Assembly (NCBI GenBank): GCA_030544235.1 | Contig: CM060470.1 | Coordinates: 17,699,356-17,763,355 of the forward strand | Length of the DNA stretch: 64,000 bases | Reading direction: 5' to 3' | Source: Lepturacanthus savala | Lineage: Eukaryota; Chordata; Actinopteri; Scombriformes; Trichiuridae | In this document: piece by piece, positions 1 through 15,834 of the stretch | How the letters are laid out: every line of letters starts with the position of its first letter | Numbering within the stretch: position 1 is the first letter of the stretch | The notes under the pieces: generated by a model | Database searches by the model: none | Told to the model about the DNA's origin: nothing | What the model saw: only the letters and a program-made list of their open reading frames with translations | Translations under genes and position numbers: made by a program

Positions 1-1696
1 GAGAAACAGCTAAGAACCGGTATAAGTGTTGGATGTTATATTCAAAGAAGATCTGAGTTTTAACAGGCAGCTAAACTCTGTTGTCAGGTCCAGTTTTTTA
101 AACTCAGAACCATCAACAAACTACTTTTCTATCACTCTGATCTAACAAGTCATCATTACACTGAAATGATCCAAACTTTACCTCTACTAATTAGTACAAA
201 AGGCTGCTGCTCAGTTATTAACAAAAGCCACAAGAACAAAGAACTGCTCAGCTGCTTTAACTGTTGTCTGTCCCATGAGCACCTAAGAAGCACCGCCATG
301 CTGTTTATTTCTCATATTTTTATGTTATTTAAGTCTATGTATTTATTATTTCATAATATACCTTCTGCAATTAAAACAGGTTCATTTTACTTAATCAAAA
401 GTGACTAGAAAAAAATATGCTCCATTCAATAACTCCATTCAAACCATTCTTGTCTTATTGCAAAATAAAGTCAAGTTGTTCAATGTTGAACTCACTGAAA
501 ATGAAAACTACTAATATTAACTTAATTTTAAGATGTAGGAATTAAACAATTTAATGTATTTAAATGTACAACACTTTGGCTAAGATCAAGATAGATTACA
601 TGTATTTAATTATATTTCACATGGGTTTAGTTTGAATTACTAGGGATATCAGATTCAAATTCACCCAAAATAAGTGATTAATTAGAAAAGATAAAATACA
701 GATACAGTTAACTAAAGACAAATATTTGGATTTAGATAAATTAGTTGCTTGCAACCATTTTCCATGATAAAATTAAGTAAATTTAACAAAACGTTTTTTC
801 AAAGTACTTTTATTATTGTGTACTTTTAATTGTGTTTTAATTGTTTTTTTATTTATATTAATTTATTTATATCTATTTCTTAGGTTGTGTGTGCTGTGTT
901 CACACTTCTATTCTGTTTGTTTCTATGCTTCGGTGTTGGTGTAATAATGTTAGTAATAACATCAAATTGTATTGTGTATAATTTAAAGTGTGTTTGCCTT
1001 TACTGTGTTAAAACAAAACTGACATTGTTGTAACTCATGAATTACATTTTTAATACTATAACATGAACAAAACGATGAAAAGGATAAAAACTACCTAATA
1101 GTATTTAGAACATTTTTGTTTGTGTTGTTTGATCATTTACCTGTTCATAATAACTTCTGACTGCATAATTTGATTTCTTTGCACACTATGCCAAAGACAC
1201 TAAGACACTGACTTCCTGTGCTTTGATACTTTTCATTGCATATTGGGCATGTATTCAATAAGTATAGTACAACAATGATGGGTGGGAGTCACAATATGCA
1301 CTCTACTTACATTTGAATTTGGTCAAAAAGGATTGATGTAAATGGTTGCATTTAGTTGTGTTATTGAACAAATATATTTTAATCAGGAAATACAGTTTAA
1401 TTGGAAATTTGATTTATTGCATAATAATTTGTTATGAAATGTGAATAAGGTATTTGGTGTTTGGACTATGGGGATATTTGTGATCATGGTGCCCTCATCC
1501 CTGATGCTCTGAAAACGGATCCTCCTAAGGTCCAGACACTGGTGGTGGCAGCCAATGCACTGCTGCTAGTGACGAGATGGCAAGCTGAATGGAGGAGGGA
1601 TGCATGACCAGGAGTACGAGCACTAGAGCAAGGAGAAAGACAGCACTGAGATGATAGGCTGAAGAAAAGTAGGATGTGTAGCTGTGTTATTAGCTA
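1..1696. other. AT-rich intergenic or intronic sequence
   Basis: I see no gene, transposon protein remnant or long tandem repeat here. Sequence is AT-rich to about 1480, then more GC-balanced (about 1480-1640) without a recognisable motif. Short reading frames are compatible with chance. Confidence 0.6.
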
Positions 1697-1704
1697 TGTT
1701 AGAT

Positions 1705-1908
1705 CTGGGGTCACAATCCCTGATCCTAGAGAGATGCTGTAGGTGCAGACTTTTGTTCCAACCAAGCTGGAACACACCTGATTCTACTAATGAAGGTCCA
1801 TAGCGAGAACTACAATGGTTTATTAGTAAAATCAGGTGTGTAACTGCTTACTTGGAAGAAAAACCTGCACCCACAGCGGCTCTCTAGGATCAGGGTTGGT
1901 GACCCCTG
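1705..1908. mobile_element. hAT-type MITE (fold-back, 8-bp target duplication)
   Basis: The two halves are inverted copies of each other: the left arm (1705-1793) begins CTGGGGTCAC and the right arm (1817-1908), read in reverse, begins CAGGGGTCAC. Both continue with a CCTGATCCTAGAGAG-like block and an ACACCTGATT block. Flanking 8-mers are TGTTAGAT (1697-1704) and GGTTAGAT (1909-1916), 7 of 8 identical, which fits the 8-bp target duplication of hAT transposons. Termini starting CAGGGG also fit hAT. There is no coding capacity, so this is a non-autonomous element of about 204 bp. Confidence 0.75.
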
Positions 1909-2091
1909 GGTTAGATCAAACCAACAGATGTGACCAGCTGATTTGACATTTGACAGCCCCGGAAATGCAATTGTTACGTAACATGCATGAGAGAGTGAAG
2001 CAGGAGACCACTTTGATTTTGTCTTCCATTTATTTTTAAAGTAAACAATCATTCAAAATTTTGAGCTGTGTTGTGTGTGTGAGTTATTAAG

Positions 2092-2385
2092 GATTCCTAT
2101 GGCTTGAGGGAGAAACTGTTCCTCCATCTGCTGCTGTGTGATTTGAGAGTCCTGGAGGTCCTACCTGCAGGCATCAGGCAAAACAGGCAATTGGGTGGAT
2201 GAGATGGGTCCGTAATGACCCTCAGGGGCTTCCTCAGGCACCACTGGTCATGCAGCTCCTGTAGACCCAAAGCAGCTCACCGCTTTCCCCGGTGCCTTGC
2301 TGTCTGTGCTGGTGCAGCTGTCGTACCAGGTGGGGAAGCAGCCTGTCAGACGGACTCTATGACCGGCTATCAGGTATAATGTCCA
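2092..2385 (-). pseudogene. Rex1-like LINE, C-terminal remnant
   Basis: Read on the minus strand, this encodes fragments of the extreme C-terminus of a non-LTR retrotransposon polyprotein. Visible blocks in order are VRLTGCFPTWYDSCT (about 2346-2300), then, after a frame change, LRKPLRVITDPSHPPN (about 2240-2190), CLFCLMPAGR, and finally a stretch resembling RNSF near 2100. In fish Rex1/Babar-type LINEs these correspond to the LTGCI.VWYG, LRKA.RIIKDPSHP, LF.LLPSGRR and RLRNSFFPQA blocks after the reverse transcriptase. The catalytic domain is absent: the copy is 5'-truncated and has frameshifts. LINE origin is well supported; assignment to Rex1 rather than another CR1-group clade is by memory of the family. 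Confidence 0.72.
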
Positions 2386-2880
2386 CCATGTACACCATCT
2401 GAGTTTAATGTGTTGGCATGCTACATGTAGCACCAGACACAAAGAACAGCTGAGAATGAAGGAAAGATAATCGTTTTGAATATTGATTCATAAACCAAAG
2501 TACTGGAAAATTGAACCAGATGGCAAGAGATCAAAAGTCAAGAGATCACAGAGGCGATTGTAAACCGAAATAAATGATGCTCCATCCAATAGTTGCTGGG
2601 ATACTCAAAACCCTAAATGTCAACAACCAACCTGTTTTCACTCCAATCTTCTACTTGCAATGCAGTATTTTTGCATCGCTGTTTTGGTACTGTAACACAG
2701 GTAAATGATCTGAATACTTCTCCCACTATATACACATTTATCAGTCTCTCTTTAATAGCCAGAAATCAGAGTTCAGTGTTTGTTTGTTTTTTAGGTAACT
2801 TTGCAGTTTTGGTTAGCACAGAACACACTGATGCACCCATAAAACATCCTCAGCATTTACAGTGATTAAAGGGTGTAATT
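2386..2880. other. Unannotated spacer
   Basis: No motif, repeat or exon recognised. Short open frames here lack any recognisable protein signature. Confidence 0.5.
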
Positions 2881-3080
2881 TCTTATTACAGTTCAGCAAG
2901 TGACAGTGTAATTGTCTCTTTTGAAAAGGACCCTGTAAATGGCTAGCGTATCAATTACATGCAAGTGGACATGACTTCAAAGAGCTGCCAAGCAAACAGG
3001 GAAAACCAAAGCGTTTGCATTTCCTCCAGAGCAGAGTCATGGTGTAATTGGGGATTTGAGATATGGACAGTAGAAGTGTA
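2881..3080. other. Candidate conserved noncoding block
   Basis: Non-repetitive, GC-balanced stretch within AT-rich spacer, with TGTAATTG and TTTGCAT-type motifs of the kind bound by homeodomain and POU factors. It shows no transposon signature and no open frame. Conservation cannot be seen from one sequence; this is a guess from composition. Confidence 0.25.
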
Positions 3081-5934
3081 ATGAAGCTTCACTCCATTTT
3101 GGTTTGAGCTTTTTATTTTTTTTGCTTTTAAATAAAGGTTGGAGATTTATTTCCACCAAATGGCTAAATGTGATGTGGGACAAAAGCCACAATCCCTGTT
3201 CTGAGCAAAAGTTTATCTTTGGATTATCTGAGGCTTCAGTCTGAGTTACTCAAACAAAGTTGAGGCCTTTTTAATAGAATATGTCCTCTGTGTCTCCTTG
3301 GACACTTTTTTTCTGTTCTGCTGCAGTGGAAGGATTATAACAAAAAGGGTGAACTTCAGATTCGGTTTCAGCTTTATTTGTTGCATCTCATCTCACGTAT
3401 AAAAATAGCTCTTGGTCCCCACGACTTGCAGCAGAGAAACAAAGTGCTCAATGAAGCAAGTGCTTTTATATAAATACAACATACATAAAAACCTAAAATC
3501 ATTACCATAAAAAACCCTTTTTACTATTAAATTTAATTGAAGTATAAAATCTATACAGTGTAAAATAAACTAAAAACAAATTAAAAACAGTTTTGGTGTA
3601 AATGTGGCACTAAAAAGGGTCTAGTACAAGGCTAGTGAACAAAAACAATGTGAATGCACATTTGTTGTTCACTTTACTTTGTTCATGATGTATCTAAGAT
3701 TTCTCTTAAAAAAGTAAAAGTATTTTTTTTGCATCAATTTTTATTTATTCTGAACTGAATATCCGTGCTATGGGCAAATGTAACGGTCTCGATTCAATAC
3801 AAGACATATTTTTTCATATCAAATATTTTTTGTTTCTGCATGCTGGGAGCGCCAAGAAAGAAAATCTAAGTAGCAAAGTACAAATAGACACTAAATATCT
3901 TGGTCTATCATGTTTGAGAAAATTTGAGATGCCCATTAACGTAGTGTAGTAGCCTCACTTTAGCTGGCTAGTCACTAGCTAGCTAACATTCCAAGATGGT
4001 TATGAAATATATTATTATTCAAGGTTTATACTCTCTGTGACTGATGTCTACACTAGTTATAGGCCTAAACAAGTTCTTAGTTACAGTGATAGTTAGCTAG
4101 GTGCAATGATAGCAGGAAACTGCAATATTTTGCTAGCATGATAATGTGAGGTAAAACAGATAGCATACCTGGTTAATGCACATAGGCTGTAACTAATTTA
4201 CAGCCCAGTTTGTCAATTAGTCTAACTGATGATGGCCTGAGTAGGCAGACAGCTAGCTAGGTGAGAGAACTCTAGCTATATTGCTCAACATTTAACTATG
4301 GTTATGTATTCATTCCAATAAGCCAATCAGTCACATCAATTAAATGTATTAATATGTATTACATAATTAAATGTACGCCTGAGACTCTTTCTGCTTACAA
4401 AAAAAGGTGGCTTCAACCAGCCAGTAGTTCAGAAATGGGCCTACAGGACCAAGGTGGTTGCCATGTTTTGAAGTCACAGCTGGTGAGAAGGGAGTCCACC
4501 ACCTGCCTTGCCAGTCTTATTGCTGCAGGTGGGTATGGAAAATGCTAATCATGTTCAAGGGAAAAAGACTGAAGGCAGCCACAAATTGAAAACATCTTGG
4601 GATTTTCAGAAAAGTATAACATATTGACATAATGTTTGATAAATATTGAATAATTCAATAAATCTAAATTGCCAAACAGTGTCCCAGATTACCTACATTT
4701 TCCCTATATGTATAATGGCAGCTATTTGTCCATTCATATTGTATTTAAATGTACAATTCATATTTTTTTATATTTTTCTATTTATTTTAATCTGTATACA
4801 TACAAAATATTTCTCACTCCTTGGCTCTACAGCTTCTACAACTCACCCAAACAAACTCCAGATCACCTTTTTAACAATGATTTCATTAATCACCCTAAAA
4901 ATATAAACCCAGTTACAGTTATGCATGAGATAGTAAGAGTTCCACTAAGTTCCACAGCTATGTCTGTTCATAAATGTTTGATTTAAAGGACAATGTGAAC
5001 CTTTGAGCAATGAATGTTGTCTCAAGCGAAGATTTTCTTGATGTTAGAGATTATTCTTCATTTCAAAAATGTACTGTGGACTATTTATTCATACAAATCA
5101 ATGCAGAGAATCTGCAGGTTACTGCTGCTCCCCTACAATTCAGATTTATGGCCCAGCTGGACAAGTACCCCGTATAGCTACTGAAGATCATCAGAAAAAA
5201 AGAAAGGAATAACCTGGGCGAAAGCTACCACAGTCCTGGAGTTTCTTGATCAGTGCATATTGTGAACAAGTAGCAAAAGTTAAGCAATTTAACCATTATA
5301 TCAGATAAAAACAAATATCCGTTTTAATTAGTATTTTTTGGATAATCTCACAGTTTTTATGGTAATAGCCATGGAATTTACACAATGCACATACTTTGTG
5401 GGGACATTCAGGATGAGGTAAAACAACATCAGTGGCCACTGGCAGGTCTTGAGGAAGAGCTGCTAAAATGCAGGATGGGCCACACAGCAACCATCCAGTC
5501 CTCCCTCTTCCACAGAGCCAGCCAGTGGACTCTGAAATTGTTTTACCCTCATTTGTGCTGGGGATCCAATCTGGAACCAGGGCAAATTATAGACGCGTCG
5601 ACTGGTTATAAGGGAGCTGGGAATCTTAAAGCTGGCCTTGCCTCCACATTGTATTGCTACATTGTACCGAGCTCTAGACAGTGGTAACCATTTTCACGAT
5701 CCCCGCAGGATGCCGATGCTGTCAAAAAGGAGTGTATTCTGAAATCTTCCATCATGTACCCGGGAGAATGTGATAAAGAACTGATAAAAATCTTTACAAG
5801 TGAAAATATTTCAATTTTTTTTTGTGCATATAGTCCAATATTGAGCAGAAATATCTTTAATAATTTGGTCAATGTGGTCAAAATTGAGCAAAATGATCAG
5901 CCAATGGAATGAATTAGGTTATCCAACATAATTC
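3081..5934. other. AT-rich spacer, no gene seen
   Basis: No recognised coding or mobile sequence. Between about 3955 and 4265 the tetramer TAGC/GCTA recurs many times in clusters such as CTAGCTAGCTAAC, a mild low-complexity bias. The reading frame at 5385-5687 (100 codons, plus) has no recognisable domain. Confidence 0.5.
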
Positions 5935-6095
5935 TACTAAATATTGGACTAAGGTGTGAGTGTGTGAATATGGTGTGTGTGCCCCACTGGCGACCTGTCT
6001 GTGGTGTATCCCTGCCTCTCACTTCAATGGCATGGGATTGGCTCCAGCAGACCCTAGTGAGGAATAGGCAGGTATAGATAATGACTGACTGACTG
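5935..6095 (+). mobile_element. tRNA-derived SINE, 3' portion
   Basis: Matches the 3' part of the copy at 38299-38585: the series GTGTGTGTGCCCCAC, TGGCGACC, GTGTATCCCTGCCTCTC, GGGATTGGCTCCAGCAGACC and ATAGATAATGACTGACTGAC occurs in the same order and spacing. The tRNA-like head is missing. Confidence 0.75.
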
Positions 6096-7165
<1,070 letters not shown>

Positions 7166-7454
7166 ACCAGGAGTTCCAAACCAGATCTTTTATTGTGGTG
7201 TCTTCAACAGAGAGGGTTGTTCTATGCAGTATATGGTTCTATGACTAAAATGGTGAGAAAATGCAGTGAACGCTCATTATTCCACTGTGACCTTTAATGA
7301 TATTATCATTTCACATTTTAGCCCTCGTCAAAAAAGCTATTAACCCATTGTTGTAGCCTTTTCTAATTTAAATTTAAATCAAATTTATATCTCTTAACCC
7401 AACTGGTTGAAAGCAGCTCCGGCTGCAACAATAGGAACCAATGACAACTCTTTT

Positions 7455-7690
7455 GCTGTAAACCCTCCTAAGTAAGATCAGGTGCAGCCAATTGCCTTTA
7501 GAAGTCTCATAATGACTTAAACAGAGTCCACCTGTGTGCTATTTAATCTCAATATGAACACACCTGTTCTATGAAAGCCTCGGTTTGTTGGAGGACGTTA
7601 CTAAACAAACACCATCATGAAGAACAAGGAGCTCCCACACAGGCCAGGGATGAAGCTGTGGAGAAGAACAAAAAAGGTTTTGGTTATAAA
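7455..7690 (+). pseudogene. Tc1-like transposon, 5' leader and transposase start
   Basis: The leader contains the blocks GATCAGGTGCAGCCAATTGCC, GAGTCCACCTGTGTG and ACACACCTGTTCTATGAAAG, which I recognise from the 5' region of fish Tc1-like elements. A start codon at 7617 opens a frame beginning MKNKELPHRPGMKLW, comparable to the MKxKELS...RDKVVEKY opening of these transposases. Similarity fades after about 20 codons and the frame ends early, so neither the DNA-binding nor the DDE catalytic domain is present. Terminal repeats were not located. Confidence 0.65.
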
Positions 7691-8096
7691 AGGAAAATAT
7701 TCACTCAATTAATTCCAATGTTAGAAAATGGAGACAATAGACATATTTTTTTGTGTCTGTTGCCTCTTTCTACCCTTTCTTCATCTTGGGGTCATTTGAA
7801 AGAGCTTCAAACTTCAAGTGTTAATAAAATAAATAAATGAAATAAAAAAAAAACAGAAGCAAACAGTGAGGCAGCTGCAGATCCTTCAGGGAGTCAGCTT
7901 GTACTTTTTGTGTGTGTGTGTGTGCGCGCTCTGTGTGCATTTGCATGTATTGGAGCATGAATAACATACTCCCTCATGCTCCATTTTGATGATGTCTTTG
8001 TGCCTTTTTAAACATTCAAGTAAAACTGTTTTGATTTGAAAAGAAAATCTGAATTATTGTCTGACTTTCACGCATTTATATGACAGATTTGAAATA

Positions 8097-8345
8097 CACT
8101 GAACAAAAATATAGATGCAACACTTTTGTTTTCACCCTCTTTTTTCATGAACTCATTGAAATAACAACTTACAGACGTCATACAATAATATAGTCACTCA
8201 TTGAGCATGTTTGGGATGTTCTGGATGTTCCAGTTCCTGCCAATATCCAGCAACGCGGCACAGCCATTGAAGAGGAGTGGACCAACAATTCACAACCCTA
8301 ACCCTGCGTGACGCAAATGGTGGTCACGCCAGATACCAGACATTT
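8097..8345 (+). pseudogene. Tc1-like transposon, internally deleted (5' end plus transposase C-terminus)
   Basis: A TA dinucleotide (8095-8096) precedes the terminal sequence CACTGAACAAAAATATAGAT, the end of a well-known fish Tc1-like family. About 100 bp later a frame reads SLIEHVWDVLDVPVPANIQQ and then TAIEEEWTNN, the C-terminal part of a DDE transposase. The IEHVWD box carries the third catalytic acidic residue. Most of the transposase is deleted. The frame then degenerates through stops, ending near a block (8325-8345) that resembles the family's sequence just after the transposase stop. Element 33120-33440 is the 3' end of the same family. Confidence 0.75.
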
Positions 8346-10089
<1,744 letters not shown>

Positions 10090-10130
10090 TAAAAAGCTGA
10101 GTTTATTAATTTAACTCCTGTTTAAAACAT

Positions 10131-10860
10131 GCCATCCATCTATCCATCTTCTTTCACTAGTCCAGGTGGGGTCATAGAGGCAGCAGCCCAGACTGCCTCT
10201 TCCACTCTATCCAGCTCTTCCAGGGGATCCCTAAGGTGTTTCCAGGCTAGCAGAGAGACATAGTCTCTCCAGTGTGTCCTGGGTCTTCCCTGGGGCCGCC
10301 TCCCAGAGGGAAGTGGCCAAAACACCTCACCAAGGAGGTGTCCAGGAGGCTTGTCACTAGATGCGCACGCCACCTCATCCGGCTCTTCTATTTCTAAGGG
10401 AAACTCAGTCTGTCCGCTTATATTCTCTATCTCCTCTTTTCAGTCACTACCCAGAGCTTGTGACCATAGGTGAGGGTAGGAATGTAGATTGATCGGTTAA
10501 TCGAGAGCTTCGCTTTTTTGGGCACAGCTTCTTCTACACCCTGACGGTCCGATGCGGAATCATCGCTGCCACCTGTCAATCTTCCACTCCATCCTTCCCT
10601 CACTCATCAACCAGACCCCAAGATACCTGAACTCCTCCACTTGAGGGAGGATCTCGTCCCCAATCTGGAAGCTGCACTCCACCCTTTTCCAGCTGAGAAC
10701 TACGGCCTCAGATTTGGAGGTGCCGATTCTCACACTCAGCTGGGAACCGCTCCGGCGGGAGCTGAAGGTCACGGTCGGATGACGCCAGCAAAACCACATC
10801 ACCTGCAAAAAGCAGCGACCCAATCCTGAGGTCACCGAACCACAGCCCCTGAACATCATG
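10131..10860 (-). pseudogene. Rex3-like (RTE clade) LINE, 5'-truncated reverse transcriptase
   Basis: Minus strand, from high to low coordinates: RIGSLLFAGDVVLLASSDRD (the YxDD box region, 10798-10809), then in other frames TSKSEAVVLSWKRVECS, LPQVEEFRYLGV, LSINRSIYIPTLTYGH (about 10510-10460), and GRRPQGRPRTHWRDYVS (about 10290-10240). These follow the order of the palm, thumb and C-terminal regions of fish Rex3. The catalytic FADD box reads FAGD, there are frameshifts, and about 60 codons between the YGH block and the GRPR block are missing. It ends in a tail (10131-10150) of GATG/GATA units, as expected for Rex3 3' ends. Upstream sequence past 10860 is unrelated, so this is a typical 5' truncation. 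Confidence 0.85.
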
Positions 10861-13800
10861 GCTGCACTTAGACTAAGTGCATTAATGTTATGAACAGAAT
10901 AAAACATGAATGAGCATTAAAAAAAATGCATGAGTATGAATAAGTGTGCCCAACAGTAGATCTATATTATTTTTCTGTTGGATTAATACAATTTTCAAAC
11001 AGAACTGAAAAATGGATTATAAAACACTTTTTGTTGTGTCATTCAACTTAGATAATTTTACCATTCACAGTTTGCATTATGAACTGATGAATTCAGAATA
11101 AAAATAATCCTGTCAGTAATGTGCCTACTAAAAGAGAAATGAAGTCCGACCCACAGAGCAGCCACAGGAGCTCTCATAGCAGAACAGATTAACTGCATCT
11201 TTACAGGAAACGTACAAAAAAAATCGTATTTTGTTTGATTAAAATCTCATTTAACAGAAGTAATCTGCACTTATCTTCAGTAGCTTAGACTTGTGCTAAA
11301 TATAGCAACATGCCAATATGGTAGGTAGGGCACTGTGACAAATTGTTTCCTCTCATTTCCTTCTTCTCTCACTCCACCTGATAAGATAATTGGTTTAAGC
11401 GACCTTCTTTTATCTCTGCTTTAGTGGCAACACATCAGAACAAGCAAAGGGGAGCTTATACAACTCAAAGCTGCTTTGACCTGTCTGGACATTTTCAAAG
11501 CTTTTGAAATGCCTGAAGGAGCAACAAGCTACTTAAAGCCTTCTTGATGAGGGAGCAGGACTGTGTGCTGTACGAGTCACTTAACTCGTGGGTTTTTATG
11601 GATCCAGAAGGCACTGTTGGCCCACTTTGATCCAGGTAAAGAGGGGTTATACAACCGTGGGCAACGCTTTGACCCAGATTAGAATATCTAATCAAAGTTA
11701 TTCATGATGACAAGATGATGGATTCTAGTGAATTATATCCACAATGAGATGCAAACCTTCACTACCCACAAAACCACTATGTGGCTATATTTCCAAAACT
11801 ATTATAATTTAGTGTTGTACTCAAATCAAACCAGTCACTACAATCCAAACAGTCTCCTAGAACCAAGCACCCATAAATTAACAAAGATGCCAGCAACAGA
11901 TGTCGATACAAACTACAAGCTACAAACTACCTGGAAACAGAAGGAACAAGGTACTACCTGAAAATATACACATCCACAATGTAAAACAGAAGAGAACACA
12001 GAAAACAAATATTTTACAAGAAATCATTCACTACCGAGTATACTGTATTATCAACAGCATAGGTTTGGTAGGAAAACAATATGGTGCCAAGTGCACACCG
12101 CCCTTCACAATAAGAAACAGCAACATTAACACAGTACGGCCCAGTGTGTATGCGCGGTGGCAACACAAGAAGATCAGTCTTCTCTATTAAGTCAACAGCA
12201 TTCAGTACACAGCAACAAATAATACATTTTGTGCCCTCCTTATCAGTAACCACAAAATAACAATACGTCAACAATAAGAACAAAAAGTCAAGACAAAGCT
12301 AGTTATCAGCCAAGTTGGCCTGTGTGCACAGCGGCGACGGGAGAAGATCAGTTGGTTCAATTATTCGAGTGCAGTGTCTGTTCAGAAAAGGCTGATTGTT
12401 TGGCCTCATGTACCGCTGCTTCAACACAGAGAGAAATGAATAGTGTTTTTCTTTTAATGTATTAGTGAAATTGAAAGACACAAATCTAGGTAACATAGAG
12501 GGTAAATACATTACTCACAGTGGGCAAACATTTGAGAGTAGGAAGTATACAGTGCATGTGTGTAATAAATGGTATAATACTGTAATAAGATTATGTTGAA
12601 CATTATGAAATAATAATACCAAATAAATAAATACATAACTGAATCTTCATTTGAAAGAAGAATATATGAATAAATAATGTAGCATATTAATGTAGGATAA
12701 GAAAAAAAATTGTCTATGTATATATACATATAGACCATTTTCTTTCTGAAATCATCATCTCTACATGTATTCACATGTATTCATGTCACCCAAGAACAAT
12801 GGTAAAGACTTGTGGAGAGCATGCTGAAAGCTGTGATTAAAAATAAGGGTTATTGCATCAAATATTGTTTTCTGAACTGTAAACATTAATATTATGTTAT
12901 GTTATGTCATTTTAAAATGAATTTGATCTTGTTTCATTGCATTGTCTGGTCTGAAAATATTTTATATTTTTGGTTACTAGACCATTTGTCATTTTCTGCA
13001 AATAAATGCTCTCTTATAAAATTCAAATTCAAACTAAAATGTTCCTTTACCCAAACACATACCTATAAGTAAAAAAATCTGTATATATATAATGTACCAC
13101 ACCATAACATAGGATATCATAACATAACATGAGAGAATACAAAATAGGAAAATAGGACATTATAATATGTACTATATGGTAACATGCAGTGCATAATACA
13201 ACACAATATAACAATATACGATGATGACCTCTATGACAATAACACTTAAATATGAATAATGTTCAATACTGATGTTAGTTGACATCAACAATTATTTTAT
13301 ACTGACATATTAAATACTGTAATATTGAATATGTTGAATATGAGAACATATTCAAAAAGAAAATATATAACAGAGAACATTTGAAGAGATGTGTATCCTA
13401 AAATAGTGGTTTATTTCCTATGGCTTCAGTTGGATCTTGTGAGTGGGTATATTTGCTCAAAGTATTTGTGTTTATATGAGACAAGCTGGTTTGGAGCTGC
13501 CTTTGAGATGTAATCCATTCTTTCTTAATTAAAAGTTGTATTTTCTGTCTACTTTTCCCTTTTCTCTGACTCACTGTGCAGCCAGCTGTACTCATGCTTA
13601 TGGTTTAATTACATAATATCTGAGAAATGAATATTTTTTTTGTGAAAACAACTCATGCAGGGACGTGATGGTCTAATGAACACTCAGACGATATTTTCAG
13701 TAGTTGTTTTGTTTATTTATTTTTTTTCACCTTCCGACAAGGGCTGTCAGTTTATTGCGTTAATTAGATGAATTTACACCACAAATTAGCATGTCATAAA

Positions 13801-15776
13801 ATTAACAGGAAGATTAATTATAGCACATTTCAGACAAAATGGCAAATCCATGTTTTTTATTTTACCTGTGGGTTAGCAAATGTGCATTCCCAATGTTTAT
13901 TTTGCTCAAACACAAAATTGTAGAAACTAACAGTTGTATCATCAATTTAGATTAAAATACTTAGAATTGCATACAATGTTTCTATTAATAATGTATTGTA
14001 TTACGTGTATATTTTAATATAATATTCACATTCATCATAAAAAAATTTAATATGGACATGTATTTAAAATTGTGTTAAACAGGGATGGAGGTAGGGTCTT
14101 TGACAACTTTTTAAGCATTTAAAAATTGACTTTAAAGTAATACAATAGTTATTTTCCAAAGTAGCTAGTTGTTTTCATAATTTTTAACCCAGTAACTTTA
14201 TTTACTTTTTCAGAGAAGTCACTAGTAATTCCAACTACTTAACCTGCACCTGAATGGCAAACATATCCTGAATTTTAACATTTTTTTTTCTAAAGGTACT
14301 CTGAAATTGTAATTCATTACTCTTAGTATATTCATGATTAGTCATCTGCCACAAAAAAAATGTAATGTCCTTGAATATGAAATCTTTGTTTGTTGGCCTT
14401 TACCAGCCAAAAACTGGATATATGATTAAAAAAATCTGATTGAATAGATTGATTACAAACCCTGGAGTTAATGAGATTATTATTATTTATTTCCCTGACA
14501 CCACTTCTTAAAATGTCTTTTATTCTGGTTGTCTTCAATGCAAACTCATTGATTGATGTCTAAAAATACACAGCTTGAAGAATGTCATGTTGGATGGACA
14601 GAGGTGAGGTGGTTCAGTTGTTCTACCTGCATTAACAGTCTACTAAAAACAAGAAAAGGCAAGTTGTCTGTGCCATTATAGTAGGGAAGACAGTCTGCAA
14701 ATTTCTTCACCTCAGCAGTTTGAACAGTTCAGCTGCTGATGTGTTCACCTCATGCACAAACTACTGAAACCGAATCACTTCTGGAACAAATTTATCCTAC
14801 AAGTGCAATGCGATATATTTTGTAATTGTAAAATATTACAATTAGAAAGAAAACATGTCATTTTCAGTGATTTTACGTTGATGAGTAAACCCCGATACCA
14901 TTAGCATAATTAGCCAGCCACCACGTTCAAACACTACATGTTAATATTATTCGATTAATATTGTTTTGTATTTATTTCTATTGTCATATTAATGATTAAG
15001 ATATAATAATGAAAGTTTTGTTTCCTTTTCTTTATAATTTTAGGGTGTGAATGTAGGATGGAGGATGATATGACAGCAACAACGAAATCCAAATATTGTA
15101 AAAATGACAAGAAGACATTTCAATATAATATATATATATATATATTTATCAGTTGCCATCAGTAGGACAGAATTGTTGTTTGTTGTTTTCATCAATGTCC
15201 ACTGATTTGTTTGTTGCTTAGCAAAAAAGTAGCAAATGCTAACCATTCATGCTAAACATTATATTTGCCTATTCATTCTTATATTCATTCTCAGCCTGCT
15301 TATGTTCACATTTACTTCAAAGTACCACCACTAATGAAGCTGTACACTGCAAAATATGAAATCTTACCAAAGGTCAAATCATTTTGTTTTAATGAGTTCA
15401 TCATTGAGCAGAAGCAACCGCAGCATAAAAATACAGCATAAAACGTTATAGCTTGATGTTTTGTGTGGTCTGTAAAAGCAAAACTATGCAAAAACCAAAC
15501 CAAAATAGCCACAAATGCTAAAGGGTTAAAGGAGAATTCATTTCTGTTGAATTTCTGTTGAATTTTCATTTCACATCTGTTAGAGTATGTGGAAAGAAAT
15601 ATCTCAATTTGATCCAGTATGACAGTGCAAACATTCCCAAAAGTTTAGAAGCTGCGTGCAATTTGCCTTTATTTCCCATCTGAGTGAGTTCCAGTGTTTC
15701 AGGCCTTTCTCCACATGTCAGCACACAGATTGGTTCATAATGAAAAGTGCACAAAAGCCAAAAGCCTCAAATTCTT
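10861..15776. other. Long AT-rich spacer without recognised genes
   Basis: About 4.9 kb in which I recognise no exon or transposon protein. A more GC-balanced stretch at about 11300-11680 is repeat-free. Two loosely similar segments, near 12150-12180 and 12325-12355, share an AGAAGATCAGT core. A short TA run sits at 15125-15146. Otherwise nothing supportable. Confidence 0.5.

Positions 15777-15831
<55 letters not shown>
15777..15831. repeat. Compound (TC)n(AC)n microsatellite
   Basis: TC repeat (15777-15800) running directly into AC repeat (15801-15831). Confidence 0.95.

Positions 15832-15834
<3 letters not shown>

Noticed and set aside
10641..10829. 62-codon plus-strand frame
   Set aside because: Shadow of the Rex3-like reverse transcriptase on the opposite strand.
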